A DNA stretch of 64,000 nt from positions 4,898,001 to 4,962,000 of the forward strand of contig NZ_CP194041.2 in assembly GCF_050870875.2 (NCBI RefSeq), read 5' to 3'. Source of the DNA: Agarivorans sp050870875 (lineage in GTDB: Bacteria > Pseudomonadota > Gammaproteobacteria > Enterobacterales > Celerinatantimonadaceae). The notes under the pieces are model-generated. The model searched no databases. It saw nothing but the letters and a program-made list of their open reading frames with translations, and had not been told where the DNA came from. The position numbers and the translations under genes are program-made. Below are positions 52,796 to 62,248 of the stretch, piece by piece. Numbering within the stretch: the stretch's first letter is position 1; each line of letters starts with the position of its first letter.

Positions 52796-53623
52796 ATGAA
52801 TATAGCGCGTTGGCTAAGTAAACTTTGGTTAGTGAGTTTAGTCAGTTTTCCGCTCAGTGCTGGAGAATGGACCTTCAAAACTGGAGCGTTTTGGTCACAA
52901 ACAGACTCATCAGTCACAACTAAAAGCTTCGATAACCAAGATATTACCTTAGATTTTGAAGATAGTTTACAGCTAGAAAAACATCTGTTGTTACCCTTTT
53001 TCGAGCTGGGTTACAAATTTAATCAACGCCACCACGTCTACGCCGATTGGCGTCGTATACATCGAAGCGCATAGAGCAAAACCAATTTTGGGTTTACCTT
53101 ACCGAATCATCCCGATTCTGGCGTAATCGCTGGCGCAAATCTAAATACCCGGATGGATATTGATATTCTGAGTGCTGGTTATGGCTATTCATTTTATCAA
53201 AATGCTAAAACTGAAATTGGTGGCTCACTTGGTTTGCATGTGATGTTTATTGAAATGGGCTTTAGCGGCGATATCTCAGCTTGTGTCAATAATGCAGGGA
53301 ATATTATTTGTAATTCAACCGCGACCAAAGGTGAAGTGGTTGATGAATCGGCCACCGCACCGCTACCTGATATCGGCTTATGGACCCATTATCAATTAAC
53401 CGACGATTGGACACTGAATGCTCATAGTCAATTTTTTTATCTAAAAATTGACCAAGTGAAGGGTTATTTAGCCGATCTGAATGCCTCCATTAGTTACCAG
53501 ATCAATCCCAATTGGGATATAGAGTTAGGCTATAACTACTACATTGTTGAAGCAGACTGGGATGAGATCCAACTTAAATATAATTATCAAGGGCCGATGG
53601 TAAACTTCGCTTATCGATTCTAG
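52796..53623 (+). pseudogene. outer-membrane beta-barrel protein, split by an in-frame TAG
   Basis: 275 codons in one frame, interrupted at codon 93 by TAG (53072-53074). Both parts are in the same frame. The 26 codons between the stop and the next ATG (53153) read sensibly as SKTNFGFTLPNHPDSGVIAG and onwards, joining YADWRRIHRSA to DIDILSAGYGYSFYQNAKTEIGGSLG. It has a signal peptide (LVSLVSFPLSAG), alternating beta strands and a C-terminal aromatic FAYRF, typical of small outer-membrane barrels. A single C-to-T change (CAG to TAG) would explain the stop; readthrough or a sequencing error cannot be excluded. Confidence 0.85.
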
Positions 53624-53629
53624 CCCATC

Positions 53630-53665
53630 ACTTATAGGCTACCAACGGGCTGGTAGCCTATAAGT
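53630..53665. terminator. hairpin between the OMP gene and trpB
   Basis: Perfect 15-bp stem ACTTATAGGCTACCA / TGGTAGCCTATAAGT with a 6-nt loop between convergent genes. It lacks a U run. Confidence 0.65.
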
Positions 53666-53674
53666 TCACTTGCT

Positions 53675-54898
53675 TCAAATCAGTTCAGCAATCCCATATT
53701 GTTTACCATATTGTTCAATGACAAAGTCGATGTCTTTATCACCACGACCCGATAGGTTAATTAAGATACGACCATTAAGCCCCTGTTTAGCGAGCTTAAT
53801 CGCATGTGCAACCGCATGCGCCGATTCTATCGCTGGAATAATGCCTTCTAATCGCGATAGTTCAAAAAACGCATCAATCGCTTCTTGATCGCTCACAACC
53901 CCATACTGAACTCGGCCTAAATCTTTTAAATAGGCATGCTGAGGTCCCACCGAAGGATAATCTAAACCACTGGCGACCGAATACACCTGTTGCGGTTCCC
54001 CTTGCTCATCCTTCAGCATATAGGAATGGAATCCATGCATGGTCCCCGGCTCCCCTTTGGTTAAAGTGGCAGCGTGTTCACCCACTTGTTCCAAACTTCG
54101 TCCTGCAGGCTCACAACCATGCATCGCCACCGCTTGATCCTCCAAAAAGGCACTAAATAAACCCATTGCATTAGAACCACCGCCAATACAAGCGACTAAG
54201 TGATCGGGCAATTCACCTGTCATCTCTTGAAACTGCTGACGCGCCTCAATACCAATAATCGATTGAAAGTCTCTCACCATCATTGGAAAAGGATGCGGCC
54301 CAACCACCGAGCCGATGGCATACAATTGACTATGAGGATCGGCCATATAAGCCTCAAATGCGCTGTCTACAGCCTCCTTAAGGGTTTTACGACCATGAGT
54401 GGCGGGAATCACATTGGCGCCGAGAATTCGCATTTTCACCACGTTAGGATGCTCTTTGGCAATATCCACTTCCCCCATATGAATATCACATTCAAGACCA
54501 AGCAACGCGGCAGCTGTGGCCAGTGCAACCCCATGTTGGCCAGCACCAGTTTCGGCGATCACTTTACTCTTGCCCATTTTTTTCGCCAGCAGCACCTCAC
54601 CCAAGCAATGGTTAATCTTGTGAGCACCGGTGTGATTTAGATCTTCGCGTTTGAGATAAATCTCACAACCATAAGCCTTAGACAAATTTTCCGCATGAAA
54701 AATGGGACTAGGCCGACCCACATAGTGTTGGTAAAGACGGGTTAGTTCCGCAATAAAACTCGGATCTTGGCGGATCGCATGATAAGACTTGGTAATGTCG
54801 TCCATGACCCGTTGTAGTTCCGGAGGAATAAAGCTCCCGCCGTATTCTCCAAAATAGCCTTGTGGGTTTGGCAAAGCGTGCTCAAATTGATTTTGCAT
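53675..54898 (-). CDS. trpB: tryptophan synthase beta subunit, solitary
   Basis: PLP enzyme joining indole and serine to tryptophan. 407 residues (E. coli 397). FGEYGGSFIPPEL, the PLP lysine in KREDLNHTGAHKINHCLG, ETGAGQHGVALATAAALLG, and the phosphate-binding ACIGGGSNAMGLF. All conserved catalytic residues appear intact. No trpA or other trp gene is adjacent, and palindromic or intrinsic terminators flank both sides. It could serve as an indole-scavenging enzyme or as a second copy beside a normal trp operon elsewhere. Confidence 0.93.
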   Translation of the reverse strand: MQNQFEHALPNPQGYFGEYGGSFIPPELQRVMDDITKSYHAIRQDPSFIAELTRLYQHYVGRPSPIFHAENLSKAYGCEIYLKREDLNHTGAHKINHCLGEVLLAKKMGKSKVIAETGAGQHGVALATAAALLGLECDIHMGEVDIAKEHPNVVKMRILGANVIPATHGRKTLKEAVDSAFEAYMADPHSQLYAIGSVVGPHPFPMMVRDFQSIIGIEARQQFQEMTGELPDHLVACIGGGSNAMGLFSAFLEDQAVAMHGCEPAGRSLEQVGEHAATLTKGEPGTMHGFHSYMLKDEQGEPQQVYSVASGLDYPSVGPQHAYLKDLGRVQYGVVSDQEAIDAFFELSRLEGIIPAIESAHAVAHAIKLAKQGLNGRILINLSGRGDKDIDFVIEQYGKQYGIAELI

Positions 54899-55012
54899 TA
54901 TAAATTCCGATTAGAAAAAGCTTAGTTATACCGAATCTTATCAAGGAAATATGTGCGCTAGTTAGAGCTTCGATCGATAGCTTTCTTGAATAAATAGAGA
55001 CTAAAACATAAA

Positions 55013-55036
55013 AAGCGACCTAAGGTCGCTTTTTTA
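55013..55036. terminator. bidirectional terminator, glmU / trpB side
   Basis: AAGCGACC-TAA-GGTCGCTT with AAAA before and TTTTTT after. It ends glmU on minus. Confidence 0.8.
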
Positions 55037-55053
55037 TAATAACATCAGTAAAG

Positions 55054-56418
55054 TCAGGCTTTTTTCACTGGCCGCTGCCAACCAGAAATAGTTCGTTGTT
55101 TGGTTCGAGAAAGAGCCAGCATTTCAGCATCTACATTACAGGTAATGGTTGAACCTGCACCAATGGTGGCATTTTTACCCACCGTAACCGGTGCAACTAA
55201 CTGGGTATCACTGCCGATGAAGGCACCATCTTCAATAATTGTTTGAAACTTATTCACGCCATCATAATTACAGGTAATTGTCCCTGCACCAATATTCACA
55301 CCAGCGCCAACAATGGTATCCCCAAGATAAGTTAAATGCCCAGCCTTGGAACCTTGACCTAAGGTTGATTTTTTCATTTCAACAAAATTACCAACATGCG
55401 CATCTTGTTTTAATTTTGCACCAGGACGTAGCCGCGCAAATGGTCCCGCCGAAGCATCTTCGGCAAGGCTCGCTTGCTCAATAATACTGTTGGCTTTAAT
55501 GGTGACGTTATCACCGATTTCACAATCAATTAAAATACAATTTGACTCAATGGTGACATTGTTCCCCAGGCTCACTTTACCCTTGATAATCACATTAATA
55601 TCGATGAAGCAATCATGACCCATGCTCAATTCACCCCGCAAATCAAATCGATTGGCATCGGCCAAACTAAGACCTTCAGCCAATAAACGCTCCGCTTGAG
55701 CAAACTGATAAGCCCGCTCTAAACGATTCAGCTGTACCCGATCATTTACCCCTTGAACTTCAACTTCAGAGTCTGGTTGTACCGCTTGTACCAAATGTCC
55801 TTCTTGAGTCGCCATTTCGATAATATCAGTCACATAGTACTCACCTTGCGCATTATCATTACTCAATTGCGCTAACCAACGATTAAAGTCATCGCTATTA
55901 GCAACTAACACACCAGTGTTCACCTCAGTAATCTCCAGCTGCTCTGGGCTGGCATCTTTATGTTCAACAATCGCGGCAACACTTCCATTTTGCCGAACAA
56001 TTCGACCATAGCCAGTAGGGTCGGCAAGATCCACCGTTAATAAGCCAATTCCGCCTTTTGGCAGAGCTTCAATTAAACGTTGGATGGTTTGTTGGCTAAT
56101 CAGCGGAGTATCACCATATAACATCACCACCGCCTGGTTGGCGGCAAAATGCGGCGCTGCCTGCTGCATCGCATGACCAGTTCCTAACTGTTCTGCCTGC
56201 TCCACCCAATTTAGCTGAGGATCTTGGATCTGCTGTTGAATCAACTCACCACCATGACCATAGATTAAATGAATCGTTTGCGGCTCTAGTTGTTTAGCGG
56301 TATCAATAACATGTTGTACCATTGGTTTATCAGCAAGTTTATGCAAAACCTTAGGCAAGCTTGAGCGCATCCGTGTGCCTTTTCCTGCGGCTAATATCAC
56401 TACACTAAAATTCATCAT
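55054..56418 (-). CDS. glmU: bifunctional GlmU: GlcN-1-P acetyltransferase / UDP-GlcNAc pyrophosphorylase
   Basis: Last two steps of UDP-GlcNAc synthesis. 454 residues (E. coli 456); ATG 56415 is an equal start. The uridyltransferase domain (1-230) has VILAAGKGTRMRSSLPKVLH and LYGDTPLIS. The left-handed beta-helix acetyltransferase domain (about 250-450) contains RPGAKLKQDAHVGNFVEMKKS and AGTITCNYDGVNK. It follows the atp operon terminator and has its own transcript. It acts downstream of GlmS, whose gene is about 48 kb away. Confidence 0.98.
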   Translation of the reverse strand: MMNFSVVILAAGKGTRMRSSLPKVLHKLADKPMVQHVIDTAKQLEPQTIHLIYGHGGELIQQQIQDPQLNWVEQAEQLGTGHAMQQAAPHFAANQAVVMLYGDTPLISQQTIQRLIEALPKGGIGLLTVDLADPTGYGRIVRQNGSVAAIVEHKDASPEQLEITEVNTGVLVANSDDFNRWLAQLSNDNAQGEYYVTDIIEMATQEGHLVQAVQPDSEVEVQGVNDRVQLNRLERAYQFAQAERLLAEGLSLADANRFDLRGELSMGHDCFIDINVIIKGKVSLGNNVTIESNCILIDCEIGDNVTIKANSIIEQASLAEDASAGPFARLRPGAKLKQDAHVGNFVEMKKSTLGQGSKAGHLTYLGDTIVGAGVNIGAGTITCNYDGVNKFQTIIEDGAFIGSDTQLVAPVTVGKNATIGAGSTITCNVDAEMLALSRTKQRTISGWQRPVKKA

Positions 56419-56530
56419 CTATCCTTCATAACGGTAAGCTTTGCTCAATTTAAACGAGTCTTTTCAAAAGTAGTGTAAGCCAAACCACTTTACTTTGGAA
56501 TTCACCCTTGATATTGCATCTTTAAAATAC

Positions 56531-56558
56531 AAAAAAGGCGCTCAATGAGCGCCTTTTT
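56531..56558 (-). terminator. atp operon terminator
   Basis: AAAAAAGGCGCTCA-TGAGCGCCTTTTT, a 9-bp GC-rich stem with A and T runs on the two sides, 15 nt after the atpC stop. Confidence 0.9.
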
Positions 56559-56572
56559 ATACTTAAACTAAA

Positions 56573-56998
56573 CTATCTAACGTTTTTACCGAGAATTTCG
56601 ATAACCCGTAATTGCGCCATTGCTTTGGCTAATTCAACCTGCGCTTTGGCAAAATCGATATCGCTGCTAGGATTGCTAATGCTTTCCTCTGCCGCGTGTT
56701 TAGCTTGTTGGGCCTTGGCTTTATCGAGTTCGCTGCCTCGAATCGCGGTATCAGCTAAGACGATCACGTTTCCTGGTTGTACTTCCAAAAAACCACCCGA
56801 GATATAAATGACCTCTTCGTGTCCGTGCTGTTTTACCATGCGAACCATACCAGGCTTAATTGGAGTCAGTAATGGGGCGTGACCAAACATCACCCCTAAC
56901 TCACCCTCTTCACCGGTTACTCGTAAGTGTTCGACGCGACCAGAAAAAATTTTCTTTTCCGCGCTTACCACATCCAAGTGAACTGTCATCGCTGCCAT
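56573..56998 (-). CDS. atpC: ATP synthase epsilon subunit
   Basis: 141 residues (E. coli 139). N-terminal beta barrel TVHLDVVSAEKKIFSGRVEHLRVTG, GELGVMFGHAPLLTPIKPG, then the C-terminal helical hairpin (about 90-140). Couples rotor to F1 and inhibits ATP hydrolysis. Last gene of the operon. The start may be ATG 56989 (MTVHLD). Confidence 0.97.
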   Translation of the reverse strand: MAAMTVHLDVVSAEKKIFSGRVEHLRVTGEEGELGVMFGHAPLLTPIKPGMVRMVKQHGHEEVIYISGGFLEVQPGNVIVLADTAIRGSELDKAKAQQAKHAAEESISNPSSDIDFAKAQVELAKAMAQLRVIEILGKNVR

Positions 56999-57029
56999 TT
57001 TAGCCTCCTGTTACGCCAATTGGCGATGC

Positions 57030-58406
57030 TTACATATTTTTGGCGCGCTCAAGCACGTCATCAATATCGCCAGCATACAAGAACGCTTGCTCTGGGATAT
57101 CATCGTAATCGCCAGCCAATAGGCCTTTAAAGCTACGAATCGTATCTTTAAGCGGAATAAGCTTACCCGGGTTACCGGTAAATACTTCGGCTACGTGATA
57201 ATCTTGCGTTAAGAATTTTTCAATTTTACGCGCTCGAGCTACGGTCTGTTTGTCTTCTTCAGACAATTCGTCCATACCTAGAATTGCAATAATATCTTTT
57301 AATTCTTTATAGCGTTGCAGTACACCTTGCACGCCACGAGCAACTTCATAGTGCTCTTGACCAACCACTAAAGGATCTAACTGACGAGAGTTTGAATCCA
57401 ATGGGTCAATCGCAGGGTACAGACCCATGGCCGCAATGCTACGGTTGAGTGTCACCGTTGCATCCAAGTGAGCAAAGGTGGTAGCAGGCGATGGATCGGT
57501 CAAGTCATCCGCAGGTACATAAACCGCTTGGATCGAAGTAATCGAACCAGTCTTGGTTGATGTAATACGCTCTTGAAGAACACCCATTTCTTCCGCCAAA
57601 GTAGGCTGATAACCTACCGCAGAAGGCATACGACCCAGCAATGCAGATACTTCGGTACCGGCTAGGGTATAACGGTAAATGTTGTCAATAAACAACAGTA
57701 CGTCTTTCCCTTCGTCACGGAACTTCTCAGCCATCGTTAGACCAGTTAACGCAACCCGTAGGCGGTTTCCTGGTGGCTCGTTCATCTGACCATAAACCAT
57801 GGCTACTTTATCAAGTACCCCGGCTTCTTCCATCTCGTAGTAGAAGTCATTACCTTCACGAGTCCGCTCACCAACACCAGCAAACACAGATAAACCTGAG
57901 TGTGCTTTAGCAATGTTGTTGATTAACTCCATCATGTTTACGGTTTTACCGACACCGGCACCGCCAAACAGACCAATTTTACCACCCTTAGCGAATGGAC
58001 AAATTAAGTCGATAACTTTTACGCCGGTTTCTAATAATTCATTAGAACTTGACTGCTCTTCGTAACTAGGAGCAGCTCGGTGAATTCTGTAGCGCTCTTC
58101 TGTCGCAACTTCACCTTTACCGTCGATGGTATGACCAAGAACGTTCATAATACGACCTAAGGTGGCTTCACCTACAGGTACTTTAATCGCGTCACCAGTA
58201 TCAACCACTTCTAGGCCGCGGCGAATACCTTCCGATGCACCCATACAGATACAACGTACTACGCCACCACCAATTTGCTGTTGAACTTCAAGGACTAAGT
58301 CTTCACCTTGAACTTCTAGAGCATTGTATACCTTCGGTACACTGTCATGTGGAAATTCAACGTCCACAACAGCGCCAATTACTTGGACGATGTTACCGTT
58401 ACTCAT
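57030..58406 (-). CDS. atpD: ATP synthase beta subunit
   Basis: Catalytic F1 subunit, 458 residues (E. coli 460). Walker A GGAGVGKTVNMMELINNIA at about residues 148-166, catalytic Glu in GERTREGNDFYYEM, Walker B DVLLFIDNIYRY, and DELSEEDKQTVARARK near the C-terminus. Confidence 0.99.
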   Translation of the reverse strand: MSNGNIVQVIGAVVDVEFPHDSVPKVYNALEVQGEDLVLEVQQQIGGGVVRCICMGASEGIRRGLEVVDTGDAIKVPVGEATLGRIMNVLGHTIDGKGEVATEERYRIHRAAPSYEEQSSSNELLETGVKVIDLICPFAKGGKIGLFGGAGVGKTVNMMELINNIAKAHSGLSVFAGVGERTREGNDFYYEMEEAGVLDKVAMVYGQMNEPPGNRLRVALTGLTMAEKFRDEGKDVLLFIDNIYRYTLAGTEVSALLGRMPSAVGYQPTLAEEMGVLQERITSTKTGSITSIQAVYVPADDLTDPSPATTFAHLDATVTLNRSIAAMGLYPAIDPLDSNSRQLDPLVVGQEHYEVARGVQGVLQRYKELKDIIAILGMDELSEEDKQTVARARKIEKFLTQDYHVAEVFTGNPGKLIPLKDTIRSFKGLLAGDYDDIPEQAFLYAGDIDDVLERAKNM

Positions 58407-58441
58407 GTTGATTCCTCTAAATATTGTGCTTATGCCTTGCC

Positions 58442-59305
58442 TTAAACGGCTGCAGCCCCCGCAGAAATTTCAGTCAATTCTTGAGTAATTGCTGCTTGAC
58501 GTTCTTTGTTGTAAATCAACTGTAGTTCGTCAATCAGGTTACCCGAGTTATCGGTTGCCGCTTTCATTGCAACCATTCGTGCAGCTTGTTCACAGGCGAG
58601 GTTTTCAACCACCGCTTGATAAACTTGAGACTCGATATAACGAACCAACAAACCGTCGAGAATTTCTTCGGCGCCTGGCTCATATAAATAGTCCCAACTG
58701 CGAGACGCAATTTCTGGGTCATCTGCTTTAGGCAGCGGCAATAATTGGTCAATTTTGGGCTCTTGCACCATGGTATTAACAAACTTGTTATATACCACAT
58801 AGATGCGATCTAACTTACCTTCGTTGTAAGCTTCAAGCATCACTTGTACGGTACCGACCAACTCATCGACAGTTGGGTGATCGCCCAAACCTGAGTTTTG
58901 AGCCAATACATTCCCACCATGGCTGTTAAAGAAAGAAGTTGCTTTACCGCCAATAACGGCCAAATCAGCACTCACACCTTTCTCTTTCCACTGCTTAATC
59001 TCAGTAACGGCATTCTTAAACAAGTTAATGTTTAAGCCGCCACAAAGACCACGGTCTGTAGACACCACGATATAACCAACACGTTTGGTTTCTCTTTCTA
59101 TAACATAAGGATGTTTATATTCGAGTTTACCTAACGCGATATGACCAATAACTTTGCGCATAGCTACTGCGTAAGGTCGGCTACCTCGCATGCTGTCTTG
59201 AGAACGACGCATTTTACTAGCAGCAACCATTTCCATCGCTTTGGTAATTTTTTGAGTGTTTTTAACACTGGCAATCTTACCTTTAATTTCTTTAGCGCCG
59301 GCCAT
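58442..59305 (-). CDS. atpG: ATP synthase gamma subunit
   Basis: Rotor shaft of F1, 287 residues (E. coli 287). N-terminal helix MAGAKEIKGKIASVKNTQKITKAMEMVAASKMR and C-terminal helix ARMVAMKAATDNSGNLIDELQLIYNKERQAAITQELTEI form the coiled coil inside alpha3beta3. YIVVSTDRGLCGGLN is conserved. Confidence 0.98.
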   Translation of the reverse strand: MAGAKEIKGKIASVKNTQKITKAMEMVAASKMRRSQDSMRGSRPYAVAMRKVIGHIALGKLEYKHPYVIERETKRVGYIVVSTDRGLCGGLNINLFKNAVTEIKQWKEKGVSADLAVIGGKATSFFNSHGGNVLAQNSGLGDHPTVDELVGTVQVMLEAYNEGKLDRIYVVYNKFVNTMVQEPKIDQLLPLPKADDPEIASRSWDYLYEPGAEEILDGLLVRYIESQVYQAVVENLACEQAARMVAMKAATDNSGNLIDELQLIYNKERQAAITQELTEISAGAAAV

Positions 59306-59334
59306 ATCTATTCGCTCCTATTCGTCAGCTTAGA

Positions 59335-60876
59335 TTACCAAGTTTGAGTCGATTTAAAGCTTTCAATTAATGACTTAATTGAAGCATCGATTTCATCGTT
59401 GTAATCGCCTTTCTGGTTAATAGACGCCAATAGATCGGCATATTCATTGTTGGCATAAGCTAACAATGCGCCTTCAAAATCAACAATCTTATTGATTTCA
59501 ATATCAGCCAAGAAACCTTTCTCTGCAGCATATAAACCTAAGGCTTGCTCAGCAACAGTCAATGGGCTGAATTGCTTCTGCTTCATTAACTCAGTTACTT
59601 TCTGACCATGGTCTAACTGCTTACGCGTTGCATCATCTAAATCAGATGCAAACTGAGCAAAGGCTGCTAGTTCACGATACTGTGCAAGCGCAGTACGAAT
59701 ACCACCTGACAGTTTCTTGATAATCTTAGTTTGTGCTGCACCACCCACACGAGATACCGAAATACCAGGATCAACCGCCGGACGAGTACCAGAGTTGAAT
59801 AGCTGGCCAGTCAAGAAGATTTGTCCATCGGTAATCGAAATTACGTTGGTTGGTACGAAGGCTGATACGTCACCGGCTTGAGTTTCAATAATCGGCAAAG
59901 CCGTTAATGAACCCGATTGACCTTTAACTTCACCTTTAGTGAACTCTTCCACATATTTTTCATTAACCTGAGCTGCGCGCTCTAGCAAACGAGAGTGTAG
60001 ATAGAATACATCACCAGGATAAGCTTCACGGCCAGGTGGACGACGCAATAACAATGAAATTTGACGATAAGCAACCGCTTGTTTCGACAAATCATCATAG
60101 ATGATCAAAGCATCTTCACCGCGATCTCGGTAGTATTCACCCATTGCACAACCTGCATAAGGTGCTAGGTATTGTAATGCAGCTGAATCAGACGCTGAGG
60201 CTGCAACAATGGTAGTGTATTCCATGGCGCCAAACTCTTCTAACTTACGCACAACGTTAGAGATAGTTGAAGCTTTTTGGCCAATCGCCACATAAACACA
60301 TTTAATACCGGAGTGTTTTTGGTTAATGATGGCATCAACCGCAATTGCCGTTTTACCAATTTGACGGTCACCAATGATCAATTCACGTTGACCACGACCA
60401 ATTGGGATCATTGAATCAATCGCTTTAATACCAGTTTGAACTGGTTTATCGACCGACTTACGTTCCATCACCCCAGGTGCAATCACTTCGATAGGTGAGA
60501 ATCCATCATGTTCGACAGGTCCTTTACCATCAATTGGTTCACCTAGTGTATTCAGGACTCGTCCTTGTAGGCCACGACCTACAGGTACTTCCAAAATACG
60601 ACCAGAACTTTTAACTTTGTCACCTTCTGCTAAATCAGCATAAGGTCCCATCACAACCGCACCTACAGAGTCACGCTCTAGGTTTAATGCGATGGCATAA
60701 CGACTACCAGGAAGCTCAATCATTTCGCCTTGCATTACATCAGCAAGACCATTAATACGAATAATACCGTCACTAACAGATACGATAGTACCTTCGTTAC
60801 GAGCTTCACTGACAACTTCGAACTGTTCAATACGTTGCTTGATCAGATCGCTTATTTCAGTGGAATTCAGTTGCAT
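59335..60876 (-). CDS. atpA: ATP synthase alpha subunit
   Basis: 513 residues (E. coli 513). Non-catalytic nucleotide-binding F1 subunit: LIIGDRQIGKTAIAVDAI at about residues 167-184, the signature PAVDPGISVSRVGGAAQ, and the N-terminal delta-binding helix MQLNSTEISDLIKQRIEQF. Confidence 0.99.
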   Translation of the reverse strand: MQLNSTEISDLIKQRIEQFEVVSEARNEGTIVSVSDGIIRINGLADVMQGEMIELPGSRYAIALNLERDSVGAVVMGPYADLAEGDKVKSSGRILEVPVGRGLQGRVLNTLGEPIDGKGPVEHDGFSPIEVIAPGVMERKSVDKPVQTGIKAIDSMIPIGRGQRELIIGDRQIGKTAIAVDAIINQKHSGIKCVYVAIGQKASTISNVVRKLEEFGAMEYTTIVAASASDSAALQYLAPYAGCAMGEYYRDRGEDALIIYDDLSKQAVAYRQISLLLRRPPGREAYPGDVFYLHSRLLERAAQVNEKYVEEFTKGEVKGQSGSLTALPIIETQAGDVSAFVPTNVISITDGQIFLTGQLFNSGTRPAVDPGISVSRVGGAAQTKIIKKLSGGIRTALAQYRELAAFAQFASDLDDATRKQLDHGQKVTELMKQKQFSPLTVAEQALGLYAAEKGFLADIEINKIVDFEGALLAYANNEYADLLASINQKGDYNDEIDASIKSLIESFKSTQTW

Positions 60877-60890
60877 GCTCTATTCCCCAA

Positions 60891-61421
60891 TTACGCTTGT
60901 AGTGTATTAGATAGTTTTGCCAATTGCCCTTTTACGGAGCCATCAATCACCAGATCACCAGCTTGAATATACAAGCCAGCCAACAGTGAGGCATCGACAC
61001 TACAGTTAAGCTTCACTTTGCGCGACAAGCGCTGCTCTAAGGAAGCACTAATTTGCGCTTGCTGCGCGGCATCTAACTCAGAAGCAGAAACAACCTCAGC
61101 GGTTATCTCTTTAGCCAATTCGGCTTTATATCCTAAGAACAGCGCTAACACAGCAGGCAACGCCTGTAAACGGCCATTTTGTGCCATTAACTTCAAGAAG
61201 TTAAGGCCATGCTCATCAAGCTGCCCAGCACAAACAGTGGTAAATAAATCTACCAAGGTCTCTACCGATTGCCTTTTTAACTGAACAGATACATGTTCAT
61301 TCACCGCCACTTCGGCGACAAAAGCTAACATATTCGTCCACTCTTCTAAGGCTTTATGCTCAATGGCAAAATCAAACGCAGCTTTAGCGTAGGGACGAGC
61401 AATGGTGGTTAAATCAGCCAT
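60891..61421 (-). CDS. atpH: ATP synthase delta subunit
   Basis: 176 residues (E. coli 177). TIARPYAKAAFDFAIEHKALEEWTNML and the C-terminal LLAGLYIQAGDLVIDGSVKGQLAKL, typical OSCP/delta. Part of the peripheral stalk, joining F1 to the b subunits. Confidence 0.98.
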   Translation of the reverse strand: MADLTTIARPYAKAAFDFAIEHKALEEWTNMLAFVAEVAVNEHVSVQLKRQSVETLVDLFTTVCAGQLDEHGLNFLKLMAQNGRLQALPAVLALFLGYKAELAKEITAEVVSASELDAAQQAQISASLEQRLSRKVKLNCSVDASLLAGLYIQAGDLVIDGSVKGQLAKLSNTLQA

Positions 61422-61441
61422 AAGCTCTACCTTTTATCCCT

Positions 61442-61915
61442 TTATTTCAGCTCAGCGACTAGTTTGTCAACAATCTGCTTGCTAACTTCTTTGTCGATAG
61501 AATGCTGAATAATTTTTTCAGCACCAGCGATGGCCAAAGCAGCCACTTGCGCACGTAATTCTTCACGAGCACGATTGCGTTCAGCTTCAACTTCAGCGTT
61601 TCCATGAGCGATAATTTTCTCACGCTCAACGTTAGCTAACTCTTTTGCTTCGTCGATAATTTGAACTTTACGTTTGTTAGCTCTGTCGATAATACCTGCG
61701 GCCTCAACCTTTGCTTCTTTCATTTGTTCAGAAGCATTAGCTTGCGCTAATTTAAGATCTTTACCCGCACGATCAGCATCAGCTAATCCATCCGCAATTT
61801 TCTTCTGACGAGCTTCAATCGCATCAATTAATGGCGGCCATACGTATTTAACGCAAAACCAACAAAAAAATGCGAATGCGATCGCTTGTCCAAGTAATGT
61901 TGCATTGATATTCAC
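61442..61915 (-). CDS. atpF: ATP synthase b subunit
   Basis: 157 residues (E. coli 156). One N-terminal membrane helix (about 6-24; AIAFAFFCWFCVKYVWPPL), then a long charged coiled coil rich in Ala, Glu and Lys to the end. Dimeric peripheral stalk. Confidence 0.98.
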   Translation of the reverse strand: MNINATLLGQAIAFAFFCWFCVKYVWPPLIDAIEARQKKIADGLADADRAGKDLKLAQANASEQMKEAKVEAAGIIDRANKRKVQIIDEAKELANVEREKIIAHGNAEVEAERNRAREELRAQVAALAIAGAEKIIQHSIDKEVSKQIVDKLVAELK

Positions 61916-61948
61916 AACGACACCTCCCTAAGTTAAGGAATCGAAGGA

Positions 61949-62203
61949 TTAACCCAATAAGCCAATAAACGGGTTAGCGAAAACGAAGAATAGCGCGATA
62001 CCTACACCAATCATTGCGATCGCATCAAGAAGACCGGCAACAATAAACATTTTGGTTTGTAGGGTAGACGCTAGCTCAGGTTGACGAGCCGCTGCTTCAA
62101 GGAATTTACCACCAAGCAGACCAAAACCAATCGCAGTACCCAAAGCACCTAAACCGATTAGTAGTGCAGCCGCTATAGCAGTTAAACCAACAACAGTTTC
62201 CAT
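61949..62203 (-). CDS. atpE: ATP synthase c subunit
   Basis: 84 residues from ATG 62203, which has GGAG 6 nt upstream; the frame is also open from a TTG at 62215. Two membrane helices with a polar loop ARQPEL. The ion-binding carboxylate is Asp60 in FIVAGLLDAIAMIGVG. The residues around it match the proton-type ring, not the Na+ type. Confidence 0.98.
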   Translation of the reverse strand: METVVGLTAIAAALLIGLGALGTAIGFGLLGGKFLEAAARQPELASTLQTKMFIVAGLLDAIAMIGVGIALFFVFANPFIGLLG

Positions 62204-62248
62204 AATTATCTCCAATATATATGTGTTAGGTAGTTCTAATTTAATTAA

